NCBI GenBank assembly: GCA_014338405.1
Contig: JTDE01000214.1
Span: forward strand, 181,165 to 245,164
Source: Paragonimus skrjabini miyazakii
Taxonomy: Eukaryota > Platyhelminthes > Trematoda > Plagiorchiida > Troglotrematidae
Length of the DNA stretch: 64,000 nt
Reading direction: 5' to 3'
Of this stretch, positions 37,371 to 47,495 are shown piece after piece (positions within the stretch are counted from its first letter, which is position 1; each line of letters begins with the position of its first letter). Both the position numbers and the translations under genes were made by a program. A model generated the notes under the pieces. That model made no database searches. It was not told the origin of the DNA and saw only the letters and a program-made list of their open reading frames with translations.

Positions 37371-39784
37371 GCCGATCCCACAAATAAACCGGGCAGAAGT
37401 GCACACGACGTGTGAGCGGAAACCGGGACGTGTTGTGGACTGGGATTGTGATTCAAAATCGCGAGCGCGCGTGCGGCATGGTAACTAGTGTGTTGGACAA
37501 CAAAGATTGTGTTTTACTGGACGCTTTTTCACTACAGTTATACTGTGTACATATGGGTAATTAGACGGTAAAAACGTTCGCCAAAGAATTTCACAACAGA
37601 TGGGAGAATGTCATCAGTTTCAGAACAGGTAAATTACATGCACACACAAACGCACAAGATGTGACAACCAGTATAAATTAGCAGTGCTCAGGAAAACACC
37701 GGCCAGCTAGAGCTTCCATTGTGTACGAGCACATGGAATAAATTTTTTGAGTCAATAGTGTGATCTGTTATTATGATGTGTCGTAAAACGGACGAGGTTG
37801 GACTTTTGTTTACATATTCCGTTGTCATTAGTTTTTACGTAATCGCGCACGCAAACCAACTGGTTTTATAGTGAGCTTTTCATTGCCGTAGGTGTGTTTG
37901 CGTGTCTTGCCAAATTAGATATCACCAAAAACACATATCACCTGCTTCTCAGGAACTGTATATATTGCGATATTTATCGGTGCTTTCATACCGCGCACAT
38001 CGAGACACCTTGTTTAAGATTTTTCTCCTTTCCGTGTATACGGTTCTCAGTGGAAAGTTATTGGTCGTTATGCAATAACGTTTGCACTAAATATGCTAAA
38101 TATATTCTAGTGTTTTACGTTCGTGAATGAACACGGTACACGAAAAATAACCGCCTCGCGATCTGTCATTTCTGTCTGCTAATGAAATGAATCAAGAGAG
38201 CTTGGAGTGGATCACGTCTATTCTGACTACTGGAGTTTATTCCGCTTTTTTGCAGTTTTTCCTACTGGAATTCATTAATTTGTTTCCGAAACCGTAGTGA
38301 ACATCGATGCGTATGATAGATCTTGTTTGTAACGTGTGGAAACTGACTGACAATCCATAACAATACTCGGTTCAGTATGTCTAAACATCGCCCGGAAGCT
38401 GAAAGGAATCACCAACTCTACTAACTTGTATGGAGTCAGGCATCAGTCCCGAGAACAGTTCCAGCATCCAAAATAGTCTGTCTGCAATTTTTTTGTCTAA
38501 ATCTAATGAATGAAATATCCTGTAAAAAAAATCATGTTTCCCGTCTGGTTGTTAATGCTAACGCAGATGTTTACTCCTATTCGATTCGCCTCCATATGAT
38601 TCTATTGATTTTCTCCACTCGGTTTATTGATCGCAATCGAACTAATGTTTAATTGCTGTTCACCTGATTTGTTCTCGACCGGGTGCAAGCTAGCAATATT
38701 GCTGTTTATCTTATTTAAGACGCTCACGTCAATCAGACAGTTGTTCTAGTGGCGTCACTGAACAATTTCCAATGCTGGTGTAGTTGCACACATCAAGTCC
38801 GTCGCACGATCAATCGTAAGGCAATGTATAAAACAACACTTTGGCTGGCTAATTAGACAAAATACTTATTTTCATCCGCTGACATCTGCTTACTCAGACA
38901 GGGATAAATTTCATCAGGAAAAAATATCGATCCATAAGTCGTGTACATTAAATCGGGCCAAATTACTATCAGATTCCATGGGTCACTGTTGATTAGATGA
39001 TTGTTCTTGCATCCATTCACATAGAACATACTCTGATACCTGATAATTTCTTATGGGTTGCTGATAGGTAGTTGGAACTTTCGAATGTTATACGTCGATT
39101 ATCAGACTCATATAATCACCGAATTCAAAAGAGAGAATTATATTCTTGTAACTTTTGTTCAAGCTCATCAGTGTTATGTGTAGTTCCTAAACTCGTGACT
39201 CTAAATTTGGTTCTTGTTCTTGTCGACGAGCGTACCGAGCATTGTATCACTAACCGAAATGAACTTATCAAATATGTGAGCTACAATCCCACAACAGCAA
39301 TCCAGATTATTTATCAGTAGGTTTATCGAACTCTTGAACCTCAATTTGGCAGAGAAATTCTAACGTGAACAGTTGTCAGTTGAAATCAATGGAATCGCTA
39401 CAGCTCCCCTTGAAAAGAGCAGACAAACTGACCGTTATTCACAAATGATTATGACAACCTTCAGATGTAATAATTTAGTCATATCCAGTTTTGGTGGGTA
39501 GAATAGTGTTTAATTCTTGTTTGAACTACAGTTCATGTATAGTCTGCTTCGCCTGTATGTATATAAGTATGAATAGATGATTTGTTAGATGGTTTCAAAC
39601 CTAAACAGACATAGGTGTATTGTGGTGAAAATCTGCTCGATTCACTGCTTACCCAAACTCCGACACAATAGAAGATCTAACAGCGGGCCAACCCAAACAT
39701 CGTCTTCAAGATACTACATCAGGATTGGACGAACTGTCTCAATGATAAGCCTTCTGTTAATCACTAGTTTCTTTTTGCTGTACT

Positions 39785-40012
39785 GCACCAATTAACTTGC
39801 AGTTTTTGACTTTGTATGTGCCCATATGATCAGCCAATGACAGACCAATTTTTTTAATGCTGTTGTGCATCTATAAATGCGGCTTCCCGTCTCGTAAATA
39901 GGAACTGCTTACTGCAACCAGTACTAGGTCGTCTCCTTATTAATTGCGTGGGAGATTTCAATTCAAGTACGATTTCTAGGGCTATTCGAAGTCCCTAATT
40001 CCGAGTACTACA
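39785..40012 (-). repeat. Dispersed repeat, minus-strand copy
   Basis: Reverse-complement partner of 26698-26935, 13 kb away in the same large intron. The two copies could pair in a transcript of that intron. Confidence 0.7.
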
Positions 40013-40394
40013 CGTATATTTCCTCGTTGAATGTGTTCTAGTGACTTACCTACGAAGTCAAGACAGAGGATTTTATTGTCACTGCTGTCAAACCTATTCC
40101 CAGTCAGAATTTAGCGATCAAGTTCACTAACCTGTTGAAAGAGGGTAATTCGCCTGAACTTTTCAAGTGACCCGTTTTGGAAAAGAGAGCTGGACTCGAT
40201 TTTATATCAACAGAACTCTCATTAACGTTACTGAGTATGTCCAGTTAATTCTGTGGCTTTAACTCGATTGGGAATCTGTTATCCCTTTGGGTTAAAAAAC
40301 GATTACTGTCTATTGAGGTGATTAAAAAAACGCAAAATATTATTTATAGGTGAATGCGACTGAAAAGTTAAATGCTACCATTCAATTTTATCCC

Positions 40395-40600
40395 ATGTGA
40401 CATGATTGGTGAAGTGGTCGGCAAGTTCATTTGATGAGAATATGAGTTACAGTTTAAAACCCGGCCATGGCAAGTAGATACACTACTGATATCTCTTAGT
40501 AGGAGGTAAATCTAAGCTGTATGCTTCTTTTAGTTAGAGGCTAGCTGTAATGGTTCGTCTGAATGCTCAAACTGTCAATAACCAAAACGTTATGCACTGA
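40395..40600 (+). mobile_element. tRNA/hammerhead SINE, diverged copy
   Basis: The box B-like segment TTTAAAACCCGGCCATGGCA is followed by ACACTACTGATATCTCTTAG, a hammerhead start with a mutated core, and then a body with ATGCTTCTTTTAG. No intact ribozyme is left. Confidence 0.5.
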
Positions 40601-41175
40601 TTCACTTGATAAAACTGTAACTGGAAAAGGATGATGATTAGAACTAACCTTGACTGCCCAGTTGGTTCCAACAATGATGACCATGGCTTAGCTGAAGCAT
40701 GATTACAGTCATGATATTTGGTATGTTCAGTTGAATTGAGTCGAAAGTGAGAATAACTGAACGACTCAAATTATTGAGTGTCTATGCCATTCCCGACTTA
40801 TAGTCCAATTTTTCTGTATGTTTATTGAACTCACGGCATTGTAATGTACGAGCTTGATGATGCTCCATCATCTCACATAACTGCATTTTCTCATTTGGTT
40901 CGAAATTCTGCAAACACCGTTGGCAATCAAGTTGACAGTGGAATTCAAATTAGTATATCAAACCCTACATTAAACAGGGAAACTTTTCTCCAAATCTTGT
41001 TTCCAAAAACGAAACACGTCAGTACTACTAGTTCATCGGCTTAAGAACTGTTGTGTTGGAATTCGAAAACGTTTGCGCTGAAAATTTCAGTTTGAACTGG
41101 ATTTTGAAATAGACTAGCCAAAAGACTTGTGTCTCATTCTGTCGGAAAGTTAAACTCAAATTTTGCTTATTTCAG

Positions 41176-41272
41176 AGCTCACCAGCAGTATGGATTCTTT
41201 TCTCAGCAAATGTGTGCACCCGCTCACATTGGTTTTGACACAAACGTGTTTACTGATATACCAACATGGTAA
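41176..41272 (+). CDS. Candidate short terminal exon, unrecognised
   Basis: An acceptor with a good pyrimidine tract (TTTTGCTTATTTCAG) precedes a frame (one base completing a codon, then 31 codons) that ends at TAA 41270. It reads AHQQYGFFSQQMCAPAH and ends DIPTW. The Gln/Tyr/Phe-rich composition is unlike random A+T-rich DNA, but the segment is short. The following 90 bp is a CAT/CAA-rich simple region. Confidence 0.25.
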
Positions 41273-41336
41273 AATGACCACCTCAAAACAAAAACCGCAG
41301 TCAACCACGATGATAACATCATTAACATCGTTATTA

Positions 41337-41362
41337 CCATCATCATCATCATCGTCATCATT
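41337..41362. repeat. (CAT)n trinucleotide tract
   Basis: CAT repeats broken by one CGT. They account for Asp- or Ser-rich frames on the two strands. Confidence 0.85.
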
Positions 41363-42699
41363 TTCAACAACTTTAATTCGATTATTAACGTTATCCTTAA
41401 TTTCCATGCTGATATGAAGCGAAAAAAAGTGACCTCGCTTTAAAAATTCTTAGAAACATGAGTAAGACTTAATCTGTAACACTGCAGTATCTGAACGCTA
41501 ATAGTTGAAAACAAGGTACCTTACAAAGCTATCATTTAAATCATCAGTTTGACCAGCTTGTTTCTATCAGACAGTTTCTTGCAGCCTTCAACATTCAGTT
41601 TCATTCGTTGCAGTCAAACAACGTACGAATGTTTGCTAAACAAAGTTGACCTATAAAAACACTGACCTCGATTTGTTGTCGTCCTCTATTTTCGTCCATC
41701 ATACAACAGACCTAAAAGTTTTCAAGTTACTGCTGATTGCATTTAGTTTTGTTCAGTAATCCATTACTGATTATCTCATATTTTATGTATGCGTTAAGGG
41801 CTAGGTAAAAAATCATCGCTTGACAACCAATGACGTCACCGTCTATGGAAGAAAAAATAGCGACTACGGCAACTTGTATAATTGAACTATCCCATACTGA
41901 ACTAATTTATGAGTAGTTTATCTAAAAACAAGTTGTATCAACAACTATGCTGGTTGGTTCTACACTAATTGTCTGAACTGATATTCACATGAATCAAGTG
42001 TGGGTAGACCCTGGAGTTAGGGTGCTATAATGCTGTTCCGGTTGTCATGACAACTAATAAACTTGTTTGGCCTGAAGCGATTTGGTTCGTTGGAATTTTC
42101 CACAAAAATAAACTCTCTCGTTAAGAAAACGTTCTATCCACTCTCTTTTGATAACGATCATAGTGACGTGGCCAATAAAATGGTTGGATTTCGTAACCGA
42201 CCTGGATTAGCTAGTTAAGTACGGTAGTTTTGTTATGCAAAAAGGTGTGGTAGTCCACAGGATCGAGCAACCACGGATAATATGAATTCTATCAGTATAT
42301 GCTGTCATTCGATGTCACCAAATCTGTGTGCAGGAACCGAGATCGCACTATCGTCTAGTATATGAAAACCAAAGCGAAGCTTAAGTACTCAATAGCAAAG
42401 CTCGATCAGGCTCCTGACTGGCATTCTTTTGGAATAGATATCATAGATGTTAAAATAATTTGAGTGGGACCTTTCAGTGACACTGTTACGCTATATGGTC
42501 ACCGCTATCAAATATGCGTAATCGACCTTGTGTCACGTGATACACCTTTTTTACCATTACTAGAAATATTGCTAGAAAGTAAGAAAGTGTGAACCAACAT
42601 TTAAAAAAGAACATGGAAATATGTATCACACTGAACCCAATTCTGTGTTCAAAGTTGCTGTGTGTAAAAACAGTATTCCCTAGAATTTGCAATAAGTTG

Positions 42700-43367
42700 T
42701 CATCGCTAGTGCATTAGTTGTATCTAAACGCCTGACCCTTTCTGCTACCTTGGCGTGATGGTCAGGTTTGTGTGCTGTTTTGATCTGGCTGGCCGTGCTG
42801 AATGCGACTTCGGTCCTTTCAGGTTCAACCACGTCAGTTTCGACATAGAGGAGCAGCTAGACAAAAGGCAGGTGCGTTCGTTATGTATGGTGCCAGTGTG
42901 TTGTCTTTCGGAACGGTTTAATGTTGTTGTTTTTTGTCTGATCTGATCCTGTGTATGTGATGAGTTCATCTTTGTAGTATTATCTTTGTGCGAATGTGTC
43001 GAATTTCTGAGGTTGTGACTGTCGAGCCTGTTCTAGGTGGTTGGTGCTGATGCGTATGTGTGCGCGTGTGTCACATGCTGCCTTGCGGCCAGGCTTTTGA
43101 GCCGAAGGCTTCGGTTGAGGGCAATAATCGCTCTTCTATCTGAGTCTGGGCGTCCTGCCAGTATCCTAAACCCATAAAACCCATGACCACACAACAGAAA
43201 CCATATACCATACTGCATCGACCGTCGCGCAGGATGAACCGGGTCGCCCTATCTGCTGCACATGGCAGGATGGACAGGTGAAAGTACGCTACTGCCAATC
43301 ATTCACCCTCATACCCTCCCCTAACATGAATCCTCGAGCAGATAATGCTCAATCAAGTTTCAGCAAC
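42700..43367. other. G+C-rich segment before the assembly gap, possibly 5' part of the LINE
   Basis: Base composition changes near 42730 and stays higher in G+C up to the gap. Short open frames exist on both strands without recognisable domains. Its position ahead of the LINE and SINE pair suggests a retroelement 5' region, but no motif proves it. Confidence 0.35.
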
Positions 43368-43650
43368 NNNNNNNNNNNNNNNNNNNNNNNNNNNNNNNNN
43401 NNNNNNNNNNNNNNNNNNNNNNNNNNNNNNNNNNNNNNNNNNNNNNNNNNNNNNNNNNNNNNNNNNNNNNNNNNNNNNNNNNNNNNNNNNNNNNNNNNNN
43501 NNNNNNNNNNNNNNNNNNNNNNNNNNNNNNNNNNNNNNNNNNNNNNNNNNNNNNNNNNNNNNNNNNNNNNNNNNNNNNNNNNNNNNNNNNNNNNNNNNNN
43601 NNNNNNNNNNNNNNNNNNNNNNNNNNNNNNNNNNNNNNNNNNNNNNNNNN
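43368..43650. other. Assembly gap (283 N)
   Basis: A run of 283 undetermined bases. It lies between a G+C-rich segment and an inverted SINE pair, so a repeat probably broke the assembly. Open frames running across it are artefacts. Confidence 0.99.
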
Positions 43651-43669
43651 CGGCTCCTTTCGCACTGCA

Positions 43670-43850
43670 GGAATACTAGACTCGAGTTTCACCCTGAATA
43701 GAGCTCGTCAGGAGTGCATATCATCGCCACTGCCGAGATTTGAACCACGGACACGCTGTTCATGAGGCAACCGTGTTTACCACTGCGCCATTGACCTCAC
43801 GTTAGACACGACCGAATTATCAGATGTGAACGCTCAACCACTTTCGCTTG
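43670..43850 (-). mobile_element. tRNA/hammerhead SINE on minus strand, left half of an inverted pair
   Basis: Read on the minus strand: the 5' segment with GAACGCTCAACC complemented, the tRNA-like head (TCAATGGCGCAGTGGTAAAC), box B (GGTTCAAATCTCGG) and a hammerhead with a complete core. It starts 20 bp after the assembly gap and meets a plus-strand copy at about 43850. Confidence 0.75.
43673..43717 (-). ncRNA. Hammerhead ribozyme with complete core, minus strand
   Basis: On the minus strand CTGACGA (complement of 43705-43711), GAAA (complement of 43687-43690), ACTCGAGT and the cleavage C are all present. Stem II GCTCT-ATTC-AGGGT pairs fully if two G-T wobbles are counted. Stem I (GCACTC/TAGTAT) is weak, with two mismatches. 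Confidence 0.6.
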
Positions 43851-43995
43851 TGAGTGATAATGAGAGCGAAACTCGAGTCTAGTTCTTCTGTCATTCGAAA
43901 TGGGCCGACTGGAAAGTCTATGGGAATGCGACAGCTGCGATCCATTGTGGCTGATGTTCAACCTATATGAAAATCAAAATCCCCAACTACTTATC
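43850..43995 (+). mobile_element. tRNA/hammerhead SINE 3' half, right half of an inverted pair
   Basis: It starts at AATGAGAGCGAAACTCGAGT, inside stem II of the ribozyme, so it has no CUGANGA. It continues through the 3' body to CCCCAACTACTTATCAG. It runs directly into the RTE-like LINE remnant. Confidence 0.7.
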
Positions 43996-44009
43996 AGCTT
44001 TGATAAAAG

Positions 44010-44769
44010 CGAACCGCGCGGCGTCAGCTCTCGACTCTTTTCTATGCATCTGCAACTCGGTCGAGGTAACTGTACCACATTTATCAGTGTTTATGGTCCA
44101 ACTGTGTGTCACACTAATGATACAACGGACCACTTCTACGGTCAGCTGTCCGCCACAATCCGGTCGGTGCCCGTGACCGATCGACTGTTTGTTCTGGGTT
44201 ACCTAAACGCTCGAATCGGGTGCGACTCAACAGCTCGGCCGGGAGTCCTCGGACTCGACAGCATTGGTTCAGTCAATGAGAACGGTGATCATCTGCTCCA
44301 CCTATGTGCTACTCATGAACACCGGATTCCAGGTGGATGCGAGCGACATCACTACGTGGACTCATCTACGAAGCGATCATCACCATTTTCTTATAGGATT
44401 GTGCGACAGCGCAGCATTCGTGAAGTTCGCATCGTGCGAGTGATGCGCTGCGCTGAAGGTAGCACAGATCATAGACTGGTCAGGATTAAATTATTTATCC
44501 ATGTATGCAAGTCTGTTTATTATAGGTCTTCCGGACAACCGCAGAAGTTGGATATCAAACGACTGGAGAACTGCGAGACAAAGGCTGATTTTCAGCATGC
44601 AGTTGCCGTTCGTCTGCACGACGTTCCTGTATTCACTACCCCTGAAGGTATGTGGCAATTCATCAAGGAACGTATCACGATGGCAGCCACCAAGACGATC
44701 GGTCTCAACCGTCGGAAACACCTGGACAGGTTTGACGACAGTAACGTGATTATCGCTGAATTGGAATGA
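44010..44769 (+). pseudogene. LINE endonuclease and connector remnant
   Basis: An open frame from 43900 (its first codons come from the SINE) covers endonuclease motifs FISVYGPT, LGYLNARIGCD, GVLGLDSIGSVNENGDHLL and a closing TDHRLVRIKL. In active relatives the middle motif is GDFNAR, so the catalytic Asp is replaced by Tyr. The frame ends at TGA 44767; the same frame resumes immediately with ENNDVFAAST, so the stop is a nonsense mutation. Active nicking of target DNA is not expected. Confidence 0.8.
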
Positions 44770-46047
44770 GAGAATAATGACGTGTTTGCTGCCTCCACAT
44801 TGGACCCAGACAATGAAGCGAAGAAGGTCACGTTTCGGAGTATCCGCCGTCAACTGGCCGAGCGTGTCCGCGGAATCAAGGACAACTGGTGGATGAAGCA
44901 TGGCGATCGAATGCAGGGCTGCGCAGATCGTCGACAACACAAGGAGTTCTACGACTCGCTCAAAGCCATCTTCGGTCCATCGATCCAGTCCACTAAAGCA
45001 TTGGTAGACATGGACACCGGCTGTTTGTGCCCCCTTGCCATAGGACATCATGAAACTCTGGCGCAAACACTTTGGTCACCTACTAAACTGTCCCGCTACC
45101 ATTGAGTTGGTGATCGTGAACAGCCTGCTGCAACAGTCCATCAAGCTTTCATTTGCTCTTGCCCTGGGTTTACTAGAGTTGCAGAGAACGATTGGCCAAC
45201 TTTGCAACGGGAAGGCTGCAGGTTAAGGTGGATTGCCAGGCGAGATCCTGAAGAATGGCGGGCCGGCGATGGAACGTGCACTGCTCTAGCCGCTTCACTC
45301 CATCTGGGGGCAAGAAGTGATGCCACAAGATTTCAAGGATGCCGTGATTGTACCTTTATTTAAAGGTAAGGGTAGCAAGCAGTGCCCCGACAGCTATCGT
45401 GGCATAAGTTTGCTGAACTGCGCAGGCCAGGTGCCTGCCAGAATTCTCCTGAACCGGATGAATACGAAAGTCTTGGAGGTCAATTGTTATGAGGAGCAAT
45501 GCGGATTCCGGGAGAGTCGGAGTACGATCGACCTGGTGTTCGCTGCTTGACAAATTCAGGAGAAATGCCGGAAACACAACCAGCCACTGTATGCCCTTTT
45601 TCGTAGACTTCAACAAGACATTTGATTCCGTGAACCGCGAGGCGTTGTGAACGGTGCCTGGTAAGTTTGGATGTCCAGGTAAGTTCGTCAATTTGACTAG
45701 ATTCTTGTATGTGGGCATGAGGGCGAAGGTACAGTCGTGCGAATCGATTTGTGATGATTTTGACATTGTCACTGGCGTGAAGCAGGGTTGTGTGTTAGCC
45801 CTAGTTCTATTTAGTTCATATTTGACTTATGACAACAGTTGCTTTTTAGGACTCTGGGGAGGACGACTTTGTGGTAGAGTACCGTACGGACGGGTGACTG
45901 CTGAATATTTGACGTTTTGGCGCCCAAACTCGGTTACATACTTCAACGATGCGCATGTTTTATTCGCAGATTACGCGCGCTGTTTGCACATAGCGAGGAC
46001 GAAAAACAGCGACTGGTCACGACATCCAAGTTTAGACCGGATATCAA
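44770..46047 (+). pseudogene. LINE reverse transcriptase remnant, frameshifted
   Basis: RT motifs are spread over all three frames. DFKDAVIVPLFKGKG and DSYRGISLLNCAGQV lie at 45317-45440, the GFRESRSTIDLVFAA block ends at a stop near 45548, and GVKQGCVLA is near 45770-45800. The active-site YADD region (about 45960) is broken: in one frame it reads FADYARC, in another RRLRALFAHSEDEKQRL. Several in-frame stops (for example near 45225 and 45286) confirm a pseudogene. Confidence 0.8.
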
Positions 46048-46923
46048 CACAGGTAAGACATTTTCTTTCTTTCAGCCTTCTCCGGGAGGAGGTGCTGTCT
46101 GTGCACCTTCACCCCAAATTCGCATCAATGGAAATGTTGTCGACAGCCGCGCGAATTTTTGCCACTTGGGTAGCAAGTTGTCCACCGATCTGTCCGTGGA
46201 CCGCGAGTTTAGAGCTCGTGTGGCAAAGGTTAGTACTGTTTTCGGACGTCTTGAAAGACGCGTTTGGAAGAATCACAGCCTGAAGCCGAGCACTAAGCTC
46301 TCTGTCTACCTCTCAATGGTAGTGTCTATACTTTTTTACGGCGGTGAAACGTATCAACGGAACCAGCGCTATGTGAGCCAGTTTCATTTGCAATGTCTAA
46401 GACGCATCTTGGGTATTCGGTGATCGGACATGGTCCCGAACACTGAGGTACTGCGGCGAGCGGACATGAACGGGATGGAAGCCTTGATGATGTTAAATCA
46501 GCTTCGTTGGCTGGATCACGTCCGTCGGATGGGCGATGACCGTATTCGCAAGCAGGTGCTGTATGGACAACTGAGATCAATAAGCGAAATCCTGGTGGTC
46601 AAAAGCGGAGATACCAGGATGCTGTCCATGCAAGCTCTTCACGTCGTAACTTTGAATTTAGATGTTGGAAAGAGTTAGCGTAGAACCGGACGATCTGGAG
46701 GAATACGATTCGGACAGGCGTCCGTGAGTTCGAATAGCAGATATTGCGCGGCCGAGAACAAAAGCGCGCGGTACGCAAGAGAACCATCGATGTCATACGT
46801 CGTAGTGACAAGACTATACGGCGTTGCAATGTGTGCGGCCGCGAATACGTTGGCCATTTTGGATTGGTAGGTCATCAGCGTAGTCATAGTGCACTGTCGA
46901 CGAAGAGACGACGAGTGCGTTAG
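46048..46923 (+). pseudogene. LINE C-terminal region with C2H2 zinc finger
   Basis: Post-RT motifs follow in two frames: FCHLGSKLSTDLSVDREFRA, KLSVYLSMVVSILFYGGET, CLRRILGIR, then LDHVRRMGDDRIRKQVLYG. Further on, CNVCGREYVGHFGLVGHQRS and a closing His form a Cys2-His2 finger (Cys codons 46825 and 46834, His codons 46873 and 46885). Such fingers at the end of RTE-like proteins are taken to bind nucleic acid. Final stop is TAG 46921. Confidence 0.75.
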
Positions 46924-47104
46924 GCTCAGGTGGGTCATATCAGTACACCCATCTTATTTTTTTTAATGATTACATCGATTAACACCATGGTCTTTTGGCA
47001 ACTAATTCGCTCCTCATTTCAGAAACTTGGATGTCTGTGATCTTCTATCCATTCTTATCTTCAGCTGTGTTGGCGTATTGAATGATGAATGGTTTGCCTG
47101 GTCT

Positions 47105-47495
47105 TTTTGTAGCTCAACTTTGAGTTTTGTTTTTCAACTGTATCCTCTCTGAAATACAGTGACATACACTCGCATACTGAAATGCTTCTTGTATCGCCTT
47201 CTGCATATCTTTCTTCTCAGGTTAGAGCTTGTCATTCCAGTCTCTCTCTGTTTATTTTCCGAGTGATAAGGGTTTCCATTTCCAGCTACGCATTCATTTG
47301 GCTGACTAGCATTGGCCGGCTGGACACAAAGGCCTCAACAACACACCTACTGGTCTTATTCCTTCGGGTTTACATCGGACACGTGGGGTTTGAGTGAAAC
47401 CGCAAGTGATGCAGCGCAAGCCGTTTGGGGTGATGGTGTAAAGCAGAGGCGTCCTTTGGCTTCGGTCACTGCGACAGGCTAATCGTCTCGTATGA
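47105..47495 (-). repeat. Dispersed repeat, minus-strand copy
   Basis: About 330 bp is homologous, in inverted orientation, to 52565-52895. Shared stretches include TTGGCTGACTAGCATTGGCC with the neighbouring GGACACAAAGGCCT, and GCAGAGGCGTCCTTTGGCTT. It starts 150 bp after the LINE. There is no coding capacity. Confidence 0.7.

Larger units (their letters stand above)
25745..42699. other. First part of the 24-kb intron-like stretch
   Basis: Repeats occur at 26.7, 27.5, 28.8, 32.2, 35.8, 36.0, 36.4, 37.0, 39.8 and 40.4 kb, with exon candidates at 29.9 and 41.2 kb. The spans 29.0-29.8, 30.6-32.1, 32.4-35.4, 37.5-39.7 and 41.4-42.7 kb show nothing supportable except a weak LINE-like frame near 32.7 kb. 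Confidence 0.5.
44000..46950 (+). mobile_element. Broken RTE-like non-LTR retrotransposon (LINE), 5'-truncated
   Basis: The plus strand carries, in order, an APE-type endonuclease remnant, a connector, a reverse transcriptase remnant and a C-terminal region with a zinc finger. Motifs include FISVYGPT and LGYLNARIG (endonuclease), FKDAVIVPLFKGKG and YRGISLLNCAGQV (RT), GVKQGCVLA, then LRRILGIR and LDHVRRMGDDRI. The order and motifs are those of RTE-like elements common in flatworms. The 5' end is lost or hidden: a SINE pair and an assembly gap precede it. A run of T after the final stop (TAG 46921) may mark the 3' end. Confidence 0.85.

Noticed and set aside
43278..43701. Open frames of 110-133 codons on both strands across the N run
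   Set aside because: They exist only because undetermined bases contain no stops; the flanking real sequence is short and belongs to a SINE.
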